From NCBI GenBank assembly GCA_016630955.3, contig CM049993.1, positions 434,001 through 498,000 of the forward strand: 64,000 nt of DNA, written 5' to 3'. The notes under the pieces were generated by a model that saw nothing but the letters and a program-made list of their open reading frames with translations, was not told the DNA's origin and did no database searches. Below are positions 28,577-39,530 of the stretch, in pieces. Both the position numbers and the translations under genes were made by a program. Source of the stretch: Didymella arachidicola. Taxonomy: Eukaryota > Ascomycota > Dothideomycetes > Pleosporales > Didymellaceae. How positions within the stretch are numbered: position 1 is the first letter of the stretch; every line of letters begins with the position of its first letter.

Positions 28577-29108
28577 CTTGGCTGTGTGGGATTTATCGAG
28601 TAAACGAGTGTCGAAAAAAGACAGTAAAAGCACAGATGACGCTGAGATTGCAGCATCAGGCACATTCAATGCTTTAATCAAGAGCAGGGTGAGAATCAGG
28701 CTCAGCCTCACGCGCTCAATATAGACACGAGTGAGAAACTCGCGATTGCTTAGCAGCTGGACGCCGTAACCATCATCTTTCGCCAAGACGGCTAACTGTG
28801 TTAGGCTCGCTTGAGCGAACCACCACCAACGTGTCTTTACACAGCCCTGGATGCCTGAATGAGCCACACTAAAAGCCTTGGCTTAGCAGTATAATTATTG
28901 CTTAATCTTGCTTGTAATGTTGGCCGCGACTGGCGACATGGTGTCGGGTGTGCTGGTTGTATCAACATTGGCTGAGTGGCCTGGTATGAGTCCGTATGAC
29001 TAACACACACATGACGGGAAATCTGCTAGACCACAAAACGCATAAAGCGATCTAACCTGCGTCTTCAAACACCGCGTGTCTGTATCACCTGACGTGTCTG
29101 CGCCCGCC
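28577..29108. other. Divergent intergenic interval
   Basis: 532 bp between the Cys-rich protein (minus) and the GNAT gene (plus). I see no supported gene; it should contain both promoters. Confidence 0.5.
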
Positions 29109-29828
29109 ATGTCTTTCCAGCTCGAGGACTACCTCGCCAAGCCCTTTGTTCTGGTCACCGAGCGCCTCGTTATTGTCCCTACTCCAATCGCAATCCGCTA
29201 CGACCACTATGTCCAGCTATATGGTAGCTTACACGCAAGCGAAGCATTTTGCCAAATGGCGTTTGGTCCGCACTTTAGTGCTCGCAAGTGGAGCGTTGAA
29301 GAAACAAGAGACGTTATCTTGACACGTGACATGGGGAGGTGCTGGAAGCCAAGAGGACTGGGGGACCTTGCGGTTGCGCTTCGTAACAGACCAGACGGGT
29401 CAGATGTCTTTGAAACCCACAGTGGACGGAAGTTGAACGGAAAGGAAGCTGTCAACATCGTGGAGGATTTCGATTTCGACGTTCTGAAGGGTGCCGAGTG
29501 GGTAGGCTATGCAGGCGTGCGAGACGCAACAACAACCTCCATGCCAGATCGCGAAGCAGACGATGAGCCGCTCCCGCCGTGGGAAGAGATGGTCGAGCTG
29601 AGGTATGGAGTTCATGAGAAAGCCTGGGGCAAGGGTGTCGCCGCCGAGGCGGCGAGAGCAGTGATGCAGTGGGCTGTCGCTGAGAAAGGCATGAGGCGCT
29701 TCATTGCTGAGACAGAGAATACCAACACAAGAAGCGGAAAGGTCTTGCAGAAAATGGGGTTCAGGGAGAGCGGAACGGATTACTGGAAAGAGCCGAGTGA
29801 GACGGAGTGGGAAAGGCTTGCAGCTTAA
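29109..29828 (+). CDS. GNAT-family N-acetyltransferase (RimJ/RimL-like)
   Basis: Single-exon, 239-residue protein. The ATG at 29109 has a strong Kozak context (CCCGCCATGTC) and is the first ATG in frame. The N-terminal strand PFVLVTERLVIVPT is typical of the Acetyltransf_3 subgroup. The acetyl-CoA-binding A motif reads ELRYGVHEKAWGKGVAAEAA, with the Gly-x-Gly pattern shortened to WGKGVA, followed by ETENTNTRSGKVLQKMGF, the usual N-x-x-S-x-x-V-x-x-K-x-GF motif B. Substrate unknown: it could acetylate protein N-termini or a small molecule. No targeting signal. Confidence 0.9.
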   Translation: MSFQLEDYLAKPFVLVTERLVIVPTPIAIRYDHYVQLYGSLHASEAFCQMAFGPHFSARKWSVEETRDVILTRDMGRCWKPRGLGDLAVALRNRPDGSDVFETHSGRKLNGKEAVNIVEDFDFDVLKGAEWVGYAGVRDATTTSMPDREADDEPLPPWEEMVELRYGVHEKAWGKGVAAEAARAVMQWAVAEKGMRRFIAETENTNTRSGKVLQKMGFRESGTDYWKEPSETEWERLAA

Positions 29829-30628
29829 GGACGTATATAAATTCCTGAGGCTGGCGCGAGTCGAGAGGCTTGATGTGTGAAGCAAAACGTCACACTGCGG
29901 AGTTCTATCGTCGCAGTCGATGCCGCGCTCGATACACAGTGAGAGTGAGCACTGTCCGTTTCCAAGTCCTCGATTCACACAGCATGCAGGTCATCATTAT
30001 GGCGGCCGAAGTTGATGGTCCCTCGATGACCCCAAGAAAAACGTTTTTCGGTCTTTGAACCGAACCTGAACGCAGAATAACCTTATAATTCTCCGAGGTC
30101 ACAACATTAAGCATTCACCACAGCAAAAATGCACCAGCAGTGGAACTAAGCACGCCTTCAATGCGACGAGATCCTCACAAATCGCCTCTTCCCCTAGCTA
30201 GTTTCGTCCACAGGTTGTTTGATTCGCTCGTTTGAATGCAAGGTTGCTGCAATTGCGTGAGATCCATACAGATGACGAATGCTTGGCGAACAGCATGGTC
30301 CAACACATCCACAGCAGAAGGATATACGATATCACTGCATCAATTTGCGTGATCATCGCTAAGGTTGTTCCACAGGGATGCCGGCAAAGATTTTGCCCTG
30401 AATTCTCCACCTATTCGCGTGCTGTGGTCACTGGGTGGTATCCAAATCCTAAAACGACGTCAGCAACCTGGATGCACGGTGGACCTGGTGCCTGTGTTCA
30501 GCTGATTCTGCTTTTATAAAGGTTGTACGTTCATCTCCATGAGTATGTCGGATGCTCGTTGTCAAATGCATCTTCCTACACAACGACAAGGTTGAACTGA
30601 AAAAGTTCATCACTCGTCCGTCTCGAAG
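29829..30628. other. Intergenic interval
   Basis: 800 bp with no supported gene. It includes the GNAT 3' UTR and the MFS promoter. Confidence 0.5.
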
Positions 30629-32602
30629 ATGTCCAGTCGAACGCCTGTTACTTCGGACACAATGGCGAAATCAGCTTCATCCGATCACGGCGATAACGGC
30701 TCGTCAAGCGGCGTTGATAGCAAACATCCCGTGAAGGAGACGGCCACCACCAACTTGGCTACAGCGGAGACGCCGCGTATGGAGGCAGCTCTAGGAGACT
30801 ATGTGTTGCGCTTCCTCAGAATTCGCAGGGGACCGAGAAATGAAGTACATGATCTGGACGCGGTACGTACCAGGAATATGAGAACGACCAGGACACAATA
30901 TATTGACTGCGTGCAGGTTGCAACACAACCAAGCATTTGGGACAACGACAATGTAGAGGAACTCAAGAGCCTCCACATCCATCCGCAATGGGAGAACTGG
31001 TCCGCCTTTGATCCTACCTTCCGCTGGACTTGGCGCGAAGAGAACGCAGTCCGGCGGCAGATCGACTGGAAAATCATGGTCTGGGTCTGCATCATGTTCG
31101 CTGCGCTCAACATTGACAGAAATAACATCAGCAACGCGGTTTCGGACAACATGCTCAATGACATCGGTATCACTCGAGTTGACTACAACCTGGGTCAGAC
31201 TATCTCGCGGGTCGGGTTCTTGGTTGCAGAGCTGCCCAGTCAGCTCATTTCCAAGAGAATAGGTCCGGACCTGTGGATACCCATACAGATATGCATCTTC
31301 AGTTTGATCTCGGCGATGCAATTCTTCCTCAAAGGTCGGGCATCATTCCTTGCCACGAGGTACCTGATCGCCACGTTCCAAGGTGGCTTCATTCCAGACA
31401 CGATCCTGTACCTCAGCTACTTCTACACCGGAAAAAGCTTACCTATTCGATTGGCATGGTTTTGGATGTCGTCTCAACTTGTCGATATTGGCGTTGGCTT
31501 CGCAGCAGTTGGCTTAGTCTCTATGCGCGGCATTCTCGGCTACGAAGGCTGGCGTTGGCTCTTCCTGATTGAGTGGGTTTGCTTCAGAAGCCTGATTTAA
31601 CAACCTGACTGACAGAGAGTAGGGGCATGTTTACCTTTACCATTGGGCTGATGTCCTTCTTCTTGATGCCGCAGTGTCCTACGAAAACAAAGAGCTGGCT
31701 AGTCCCCAAGGGATACTTCAACGAGAGGGAGCAGAAGATCATCGTGAACTCAGGTCAGTAAAAGCGAATCATCCTCGACCACAAATGCTGACAATGCTGC
31801 AGTCATTCGAGACGATCCTCACAAGGGCGGCATGTTCAATCGCCAGGGTCTTTCGGTACGACAGATCTGGAAGTGCTCCAAAGACTACGATATGTGGCCC
31901 CTCTACGCTTTGGGTCTCCTCTTCGGTATTCCCAAATACCCAGTAACGCAATACCTGACGCTTTCTTTCCGCGACCTCGGATTCAACGTCATTCAGTCCA
32001 ATCTGCTGTCGATCCCCTACATTGTCGGATCCAGCATCACCATGCTTCTAATCACTGCTTTCAGTGAGCTTGTCAACAACAGGAGCTTTGTGGCGATGGC
32101 CGAAGATGCTTGGTTGCTCCCATGCTTTGTGGCGCTGATAGCATTGCCTGACCCAATTTCTGGATGGACATACTTTGCTATTTCTACTGTGCTGCTGTCT
32201 TTCCCGTACACGCACCCAATCCAAGTAGCCTGGACCTCCCGGAATGCCGGCTCAGTACAAAACCGAACTGTGTCTGCGTCGCTTTACAACATGTTTGTAC
32301 AAGTCAGTGGCATGATCGGTGCCAACATTTACCAGCCGACCGACGCCCCTCGCTACTTCAAAGCCAACAAGGGTCTCCTAGTTATCTGCATATGGATGTG
32401 TTTTGTGCAGTATCCCGGGACCTACTTTTATTATCGTTGGAGGAACAACAGTAAAGCGAAGGTCTGGGATGCATTTACCGAAGAAGAGAAGGACAATTAC
32501 AGGACAACCACAACAGATGAGGGCAACAAACGGCAAGTGCTTCTAACAACAACGAAGGCCTTTCCTAACTTTGACAGTCTCGACTTTCGCTTTGCAACTT
32601 AG
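30629..32602 (+). CDS. MFS transporter, anion:cation symporter (Dal5/Tna1-like) family
   Basis: Five exons: 30629-30862, 30917-31572, 31623-31753, 31803-32532 and 32578-32602, giving 591 residues. The order is the familiar Dal5-type pattern: DLDAVATQPSIWD, then DPTFRWTWREENAVRRQIDW, RNNISNAVSDNMLNDIG, ELPSQLISKRIGPDLWIP, QGGFIPDTILYLSYFYTG, DYDMWPLYALGLLFGIP, RTVSASLYNMFVQVSG and the terminal LDFRFAT. Twelve membrane segments are expected. Relatives import allantoate, nicotinate, vitamins or other organic anions; the substrate here is unknown. Introns 1 (54 nt) and 4 (45 nt) are multiples of three without stops, and intron 4 uses GC-AG ends (GCAAGT...CAG). The last intron was placed by the conserved LDFRFA tail. 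Confidence 0.9.
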
Positions 32603-33812
32603 TAGCTGCCTGAACTGCAAAGGTATTGGACAGAAAGCTTGGTGCCTTTCGGGGATGGTGCTCTAACACATGATTGAAGCACCAAGATTATGTCCGACCA
32701 AACCCCTCGCCAACATCAGAGATTAATACTCCGACCAGATTGAACAGCGACAGAGTCCAGCTTCCTCCGTAGAAGGTGAGGGGTGCAGACCACGCACGCA
32801 CAGTCGCACGACCCCGGAGGCTACCGGCCAATCTACTTCGTAATGGCAGACATGTAATACGTAAACAACCCACACAAAGTGCAGTTTGGATACGGTGGAA
32901 GGTGAAGGTTCGTCGTCACATATTACCTGTTACAGTCTGTAGAACCACTATCTTCTGTGGCTCAATCTGACAGCGCCTCCGCGAGGCTACCGACCCCTAT
33001 TTCCTGGATCAAAACGGATCGCTACACAGCATAGGGCAGGTGCCACTGTAGGCGATACGAACCACTCAAGAGTCTGGACTGTCGCATGGCACGTTTCCCG
33101 GCTAAACCGCTGCAACTCTGCCATTAACTTTCGAAGTGCGCATGACTGCTGTGACACAAACCAGGACATTTCCACCTCCGGAGCTCTGTGGATAGCTCGC
33201 TTGTAACTTCCGCGCGTTTGATGAGCGTATGGAGAGGTCCCCTGAGGGAATTATTTAGCACACTGCTGGCTGGCACTTGCTCGGAAGGCGCCAGCCGACG
33301 CAGTGTGACGATCAAGGGGCAGCAAATCTCGTTAGTCAACTCTCATCACTGCATATGCACAACGTCCTCAAGACAGGTTGCACGGGTGCAGCAACCACTC
33401 GTTGAGGCAGTCAAAGTCCTCTCCACATGCCGCAAGGATCTGATGAGGGCGTCTCGGTGCGGCCAGCCTTGATCCAGTGAAACTATACGGAACCTTCGTA
33501 AATCGACATGCACGATTGGTCAAACACATGTTCGGTTTAATTTGAACCCTTGACGATGAGGCTTTTGGGACAGCGGCGTGGTGATCGACGGGCGCTATGC
33601 TACTTTCTCACTAGTATATGAGTTAATGTCCTTCGCTTCGAGCCACATTGCTTGTTTACCAAGACCGTATTCACCGTGTTCAGTGTTGCGCAGATCGAAC
33701 AGCCCTGTTGTTGGAAGCGACGAGTGCCCTCAATCTTAGGTAGCAAGGACGATGTTGAGGTTAAGTATGACGGCCGTTCCATCCCATCTAACATCACACC
33801 TTGCCAACAAAC
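32603..33812. other. Intergenic interval
   Basis: 1.2 kb between the MFS and P450 genes. Short open frames on both strands match nothing I know and have no splice-supported extension. Confidence 0.5.
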
Positions 33813-35681
33813 ATGGAGTTCCAGTACTCGGGACTGACGCACTCACTGCAGACTGCAGTGGTTGCTGCATTGATATTCGCAGCTTGCACATTACTGCCGA
33901 GACTCAATTACAGGTCGCAGCTTGCAAAGCTGCCTGTTTTCGGTGGGCCAGCGACTGGAGAGAAACAGCGCCAGACCTACCTGAACTCTGCGAAAACGAT
34001 TTACCTAAGCGGCTATGAAAAGGTGAAAGCATATTTCATCTTCAAACAAACGCTCGCTCATCGATTGGTAGTTCCGAGACTCTATCTACCGCATCGCGTC
34101 GTCTGATGGAGAAGATAGCGTCGTAGTACCACTCAGTCTACTGCCCGAACTAAGAAAGCTCGGCGATGATGTCTTAAGCTTTCCTAAAGCGATCGACAAG
34201 GTCAGTACCCGTTTTATCGCATTTAAGTCAAAGCTGGTTTCAGAGGCGAACAGTCCAACGTCCTCAGGCTCTACACTCTACTTGAAGATAATCGCAAATG
34301 GTTGTGGCCACGACCTGTTCTCGAAGAGTTCATACTTACATCTAGATACTACTACCATCATATCTACGCCTTACACAAGATAGCAAAGTACTAATTATGT
34401 CCAGCTTATGGCGACCAAGTATACCAAGATAGAAACAGACTCACATTTAGTAGTCCAATCCGTGAAATTGGATCTCACTCCTGCCCTCAGTATGTTGACT
34501 GATAGTCTCTTACGCGCCTCAGAAGCTAATAAAGGCAGACCGCATGAACCAGTTCGTACGAGAAGAGATTGATACCTGCGTTCCGAAGTATCTACCAGCA
34601 TGTGACGACTGGAGCGAAGTGTACATCTACAAAGCCCTGGTAGATATAATTGCGCAAGTCTCAGGTCGTGTTTTCGTGGGTCCAGAACTGTGCGAGGACC
34701 CCGAATACTTGGATTGCGCGAGAAACTATACTATGGATATGATCGATTCGGTCACCGCGATCAGGAAGTTGCGACCTCTGTTTCGACCTTTCACCGCGCC
34801 CCGTTGTCCCGAGATTCGCCGCCTTCGTGAACGCGAGAAGGCAGCAGCAGATATGCTTCAGCCCATGATTAGACAGAGACAAGAAGCTGCGAAGGACCCC
34901 GATTGGGTGAAGCCGGACGACATGACCCAGTGGATGATGGACCGTGGCGCCAGTGACAATATTTCCGTGCAGAAGCTTGCAAAGTGTCAGCTTGGCTTGA
35001 TTTTTGCCGCAATACACACAACGACTCTTACAGCCACAAACATCCTGTACACATTGGCTTCGACGCCCGAGTACGTCGACCCACTTCGGGAGGAGGTCCG
35101 CAGTGTCATCGCTGAGCACAACGGCAACATTACCACCAAGGCATTACAACAGATGGAGAAGCTTGACAGCTACATGAAGGAAGTCAAGCGCTTCTACCCG
35201 CCTGGCATGAGTAAGCTTTCTTCCGCTGATCATTCTTTGTTTGCTAAATTCTCCAGCATCATTCACCCGCCGCGTAATGAAGGGCATAACGCTCTCCAAC
35301 GGCCAGTACATCCCACCTGGTGTCATCATCGAAGTGCCCTCGCATGCTGTCTACAGCGACAGCTCAATCTACCCAGACAGTGCGACCTTTGACGGTTTCC
35401 GGCACTACAAGTTGCGCCGCAACGGCAGTGCAACAGACCACGCGCGCAACCAGTTCGTCACTACCAATGAGCAGAATCTTGCTTTCGGGTATGGCCGCCA
35501 CGCATGCCCTGGGAGGTTCTTCGCCGCCAATGAGATTAAGATGATTGTTGCGAAGATGATTTTGGATTACGACATCAAGATGCCTGAGGGTGTGACGGAG
35601 AGGTATGCGCAGATCGAGGTGGGGAGGTCGATTAGCCCAAATCCGATGAAGACATTGATGTTTAAGAAGGTGCAGGTATAG
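33813..35681 (+). CDS. Cytochrome P450 monooxygenase (microsomal, secondary-metabolism type)
   Basis: Five exons, 33813-34022, 34072-34200, 34405-34489, 34539-35210 and 35257-35681, encode 506 residues. The N-terminal anchor is AVVAALIFAACTLL. Recognisable parts are GYEKFRDSIYRI after the first splice, the LDLTPALNRMNQFVREEID segment rebuilt by the third splice, an I-helix AAIHTTTLTATN, the ExxR motif in KEVKRFYPP, and the haem-binding FGYGRHACPGRFF with Cys at about residue 449. The pattern fits the fungal P450 group that includes ent-kaurene oxidase and gibberellin- or toxin-pathway enzymes; the substrate cannot be told. Introns are 49, 204, 49 and 46 nt, the second being unusually long. 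The neighbouring MFS gene is not a drug-efflux type and no backbone enzyme is near. Confidence 0.9.
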
Positions 35682-36549
35682 AGACTTGCTGCAGGAGATG
35701 TAGGGGCAGCCCACTTGAAGCGGTAGGAGGAAATCTACGTTGATCAGTAACCCCCTTCTGAATCTGCCAATATTCTTTCAAATATGTCTCTTTGCCGCAA
35801 GTCTAGTCGATAGAGGGACGCACGACTGGTGCTTCTTCGCAACTCTGGATCAGGACTTGACAGGAACAGGGAGCATCATTGGCTTGTATTTTGCATCACT
35901 CGGACCCATTCTCGCTTGGGAATACGTCTGCCTTTGAGGAGATAAGGCCTTGTAATATCAAGCTTCGATTGCAGCCCTGTCGTCAACCCAGACTCCATGC
36001 TCCTCGTCATGACTCGGATGAGGATTTTCGCTGCTGAGACACAGCATCTTCTTGTCAAGACAATATGACTTACAGAGATTTAACATGCTTCCATGTTTCA
36101 AGACGTGTCTGATCTGGCACACCGTGTCGAAACATTTGATGTACTCAACGTCGGTATCATCCATCTTGCGCATCACGAGCCAACAAAAGCACTACTTCGA
36201 CTCATTTGCAGCGATCGTGTCTTTCCAGTCCTTGTGCTCTCCCATATCAGGCGTAGTGAGAATGATGAATGCACTCGCTTGAGCAGGGACTCCTTTCTCT
36301 CAAACTGGCAAAGAAAGGATGATGGCACTGATCAGGTTTGGGAAACATCAGCGCAAGCTCATACCAGTAATGAAAACGGCTCAATACACTGTAAGGTCGC
36401 TAGATACTTACCCACCGATCTTCGTCAACCAACTAAGCTTCAGCATTAGTCTCCTCTGATTGCTTCAACCACTCTTGTAACTTTTGCTGGAGGAATCATC
36501 TGATGAGCTTAGAATCAATATTCATTAGGATTTCCGCTGTTAGGATTGC
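35682..36549. other. Intergenic interval with a short SDR-like open frame
   Basis: No supported gene. At 36093-36449 a 118-codon plus-strand frame begins with ATG and contains HRVETFDVLNVGIIH, weakly like the start of the NNAGI region of short-chain dehydrogenases, but the Asn-Asn-Ala-Gly core is missing and the rest does not match. Possible old remnant only. Confidence 0.3.
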
Positions 36550-37260
36550 TTCACACCTGGTCAAACTGCTTGCCCTGGCTGCTAGCGTCTACACCGGCAG
36601 CCTTGAAATACGGTGGAAGCACTTCGACCGCGACAGAGGTCAAGGCTACCCTCCTGAAGCATCCTGACATCATTCCTAGTTCGCTGATAGCTCTGATCTA
36701 GATCCTTGGGTGCACCAATTTCAATGGAGAGCTTGGATGACACCGGTGGCTTGAACAGGAGATCGGAGCTTGTCCGGGAAATGGAACTCATCTAAGAGAC
36801 CTTTCCAGGAGTAAGTTTGGCCATCAGGAACTCACGAGTGGGTACACCATTCTTGACTTCTGCGAAGGTGGCACGCTTCACTACAGCGGTAGGAAGACCC
36901 TAGGTTCCTTCTTTGTTCAGTTATTTGAAAATATAGCAGACAGAGCACTTACATTGCGCTCAGCATTACTGCCAAAAGCAGTCGCAATAGTCATGAGCAG
37001 TCACTGCCCGTTATCTAACGTTGCAGGTCACATATGCCTGACTGGTCGTCGACGTGTTCATTCCAACTGCTCACAAATGGCCGAGACAGCGGAAGAGCGC
37101 TGCAGGATTTTCGAATTTGGCAGTGTTACTCGACCGTCTAGGGCTGCTAGGCTCGGTCTCCCTTTGCCGTTGATACCAACAAGTGCGATGATAATTGCTT
37201 GCCCAACCGCAGAGTGCATTGTGTGTAATTTGTGTAGGCGGAAACTGTCCACGAGTGCCT
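36550..37260 (-). pseudogene. Degenerate minus-strand coding remnant, family uncertain
   Basis: On the minus strand short stretches look protein-like: AIIIALVGINGKGRPSLAAL near 37,165-37,240, then FGSNAERN before a plausible GTAAGT...TAG intron, then GLPTAVVKRATFAEVKNGVP and RVALTSVAVEVLPPYFKAAG further down. They lie in different frames with stops between. The first piece resembles the nucleotide-binding start of NmrA-like or other Rossmann-fold NAD(P)-binding proteins, but the GxxGxxG is not intact. I read it as a decayed gene, with low certainty on family and limits. Confidence 0.3.
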
Positions 37261-38553
37261 CACAGAGACGACAATATGTGCTCTGAGGGTTCTCTTGCTT
37301 GGAGTCTCTTGCGTTGGCTAGTCACGTCGCAGCGTGGGTCAGATGGGCGATGGCCCAGCACAGTTCAGCTGAAGGACAGAGGAAGATGTACACAAGTTGG
37401 CGAAGACCGAGTTACTGACTTCTTCCACGCCGACAATCGTTTTCGCTCCTTCATTCGAACACCGACCATATAGTTGCACATCCATGGTTGAGCGCGGGAG
37501 TGGGACCGCATATAATCCGCTAGCTCAGTGCTTGCCTTGGTGTTCACCAATCCTCGCACCCCACAATCGACCAACATCACATCTACCTTTACTGCCGTTA
37601 GTAGTCGTATATTTAGACGCGATGCGCAGCTAACCGGAGTCTTCGCGGTTTTAGGCGGCTAACGTTGAGTAAACAGCAGGGCAACCAGGAGTCAATAGAT
37701 CGATGATGCTCCATTGCGCGGAGCATAGATAAGAGCGATAAGGAGCTGAGCGTTCAATTCGGGTAATCTGAGGTCGAGCATATAAAGGACCGTATATGCC
37801 AGGACGCGCGAATGAGGAGCATGCCACCGCACCATACCCTGCCGATTCGTTGCGGATGAGCTGCCCCTCGGGGTATGCAGAGAGGGAAGCAACATTCCTA
37901 GGCTGCTTGCATGCGCAGGTTGTACGAAGAATCCCGTTTCTTTTGAGGAATCATGTACGGCGCCCATGCACGCGGAGGTGATTCCTCAGAAAAAAACGGG
38001 ATTCTTCGTAGGACTGTGCTCCCGAGCCGCGACACAGACGTCGCGCACGATCGAGATCGTCGACAAATAGGAGGACAGGAATATGCACCCTTACGAGAGC
38101 AAGGTCGAGACGGCAAGGCAGTGGCATTGCGGATCGTAGGGATCTTCCATGTTCTTCGTCCGCCTGGCGCAACCGCTCTGTACATCATGACACAAGGATG
38201 GTCTCGCCCTCAACAGAGACTAGCCGCATAATCGCGGTGGTTCTGCTCGTATCGAGATCCGGTCGTTGAATGCCATCTCTTTACTTCCGCTTGCGCAATT
38301 GTCTCTTTCATCGACCTGTAAGTATGGCCACTTAGCAGCTGCGACACCGCGAAGGGTATTCTTGTGGTTTTGCTTCGATCATACAGGCGGGAGTACGGTT
38401 GAGCGTTGAGGGCTGTCGGTCCACATCTTGCCAGATACTGTCTTGACTCTTGACACGAGATAAGGCATGTTCCCACTGAGTGAGCTTTATGTCGTGCAAT
38501 GCGTCTGTGCCAATTTCCTCGCCCAGATGTGCATCGTATGACCATCCTCCTCT
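37261..38553. other. Intergenic interval
   Basis: 1.3 kb with no recognisable gene. It contains the inverted repeat described separately at 37923-38010. Confidence 0.5.
37923..38010. repeat. Long imperfect inverted repeat (hairpin)
   Basis: The left arm 37923-37953 and right arm 37979-38010 pair over about 31 bp: 17 perfect pairs (TACGAAGAATCCCGTTT), a short mismatched middle, then 10 perfect pairs (TGAGGAATCA), around a 25-nt spacer. It is too structured for chance but has no element-like TSD that I can see. It could be a small MITE-like element, a hairpin RNA or a solitary palindrome. Confidence 0.8.
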
Positions 38554-38964
38554 TCACCTCGGCTGCTGCTGCTCGTCCTTGAGCTTCTGCGCCTCGGCCT
38601 CCTTGAGCCTCCTCTTGTCATGGAAGCCGGCAATTTTCCTCTCCATTTCTCTCTTCTTCATCTCGAGGTCGTTGCGTGCGATTTGAAGATGGCTTATCAT
38701 TTCTTCAGGCGAAGCTTGCTGGTAGCGTTTGCGCTCCTGTCAACAAGTCAGTTGTGGGCGAGCTTTGGATGCTGTTGAAGGTCTGTAGTGTGTTCTGGCA
38801 AGAGCATGCACACGGGTCCAGCGAATCGGGAAGAGACATACCTGGTTGACCTCACGGTCAGTCTTCAAACCGGCACCATATATCGTTCCAGTGATAGTGA
38901 CGCCAGCCACAGCGCCAGTCATAATCCATCTGCGTACAGCCTGAGAAGTCTGTGGTGCAGCCAT
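38554..38964 (-). CDS. Small single-pass membrane protein with coiled coil, unknown function
   Basis: Exons 38842-38964 and 38554-38736 on the minus strand, with a 105-nt GTATGT...CAG intron, give 101 residues. One hydrophobic segment, WIMTGAVAGVTITGTIYGAG, lies near the N-terminus behind an amphipathic positively charged start (MAAPQTSQAVRR), followed by a long charged helix (MISHLQIARNDLEMKKREME and KRRLKEAEAQKLKDEQQQ) predicted to form a coiled coil. The topology resembles small inner-mitochondrial-membrane assembly factors, but I cannot name a family. It is divergent from hsk3 across 238 bp. Confidence 0.75.
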
Positions 38965-39202
38965 GATATGTATAGCCGAGACAAGGGCTCCGTTTGCGGT
39001 TGATGTGGAGTGGGATGGAAAAAGTGCAGGAGCTTCGGCAGGAGAGCGCCGTTTGCCAAGGCCGATTCGCCGCGGGAGTGTTTGTCGCGTCCCCGCTCTT
39101 TCGAAGTGACAACAAACAATACTTGCTGCGACGACCGTTGATATACGACTCGCACACTCGAATACCCGGCAATTACGTTGAGTCAGCCAGGATAGTCACA
39201 CG
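38965..39202. promoter_or_regulatory. Shared divergent promoter, small membrane protein / hsk3
   Basis: 238 bp lie between the two outward-facing start codons, short enough for a common regulatory region. No TATA box stands out. Confidence 0.5.
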
Positions 39203-39530
39203 ATGTCGCACAACTCACGGCCCAGCACTTCGCGCATCAGCAGCGTGCCTTCGCAGAAGCCCCGCCAGCTCTCACACCTCCAGGCTCAACTCGCGCAACT
39301 GACAGCGAATATGGCTGACCTCGAGAGCTTGATGCGGATGACAGCTGGTCAAGCGCAAGATATGCGCGCATTGGGAGGATACTCAGGCGCAATGTGAGCC
39401 GTGTTGTTGTCCTTGTAAACAATGAAGCTAACGGTAGCTGTTCAGGTTCATGGCAGCAAGCAAAGTTCTGGGCGAAGAGACTGTCAAAGGCGGCGACAGC
39501 AAACAGGGCGCTTCTGAGCAGGAAAGGTGA
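39203..39530 (+). CDS. hsk3: DASH complex subunit Hsk3
   Basis: Two exons, 39203-39393 and 39446-39530, separated by a 52-nt intron (GTGAGC...CAG with GCTAAC branch), encode 91 residues. The core KPRQLSHLQAQLAQLTANMA and DLESLMRMTAGQAQDMRALGG is the Hsk3-like family (PF08227) helical hairpin; splicing adds FMAASKVLGEE. Hsk3 is one of ten subunits of the DASH/Dam1 ring, which couples kinetochores to spindle microtubule plus ends. Length is normal for filamentous fungi. The downstream open frame to 39675 comes from ignoring the TGA at 39528-39530. Confidence 0.88.

Noticed and set aside
30629..35681. Secondary-metabolite cluster (MFS + P450)
   Set aside because: No polyketide synthase, NRPS, terpene cyclase or cluster regulator is nearby, and the MFS is a Dal5-type uptake carrier.
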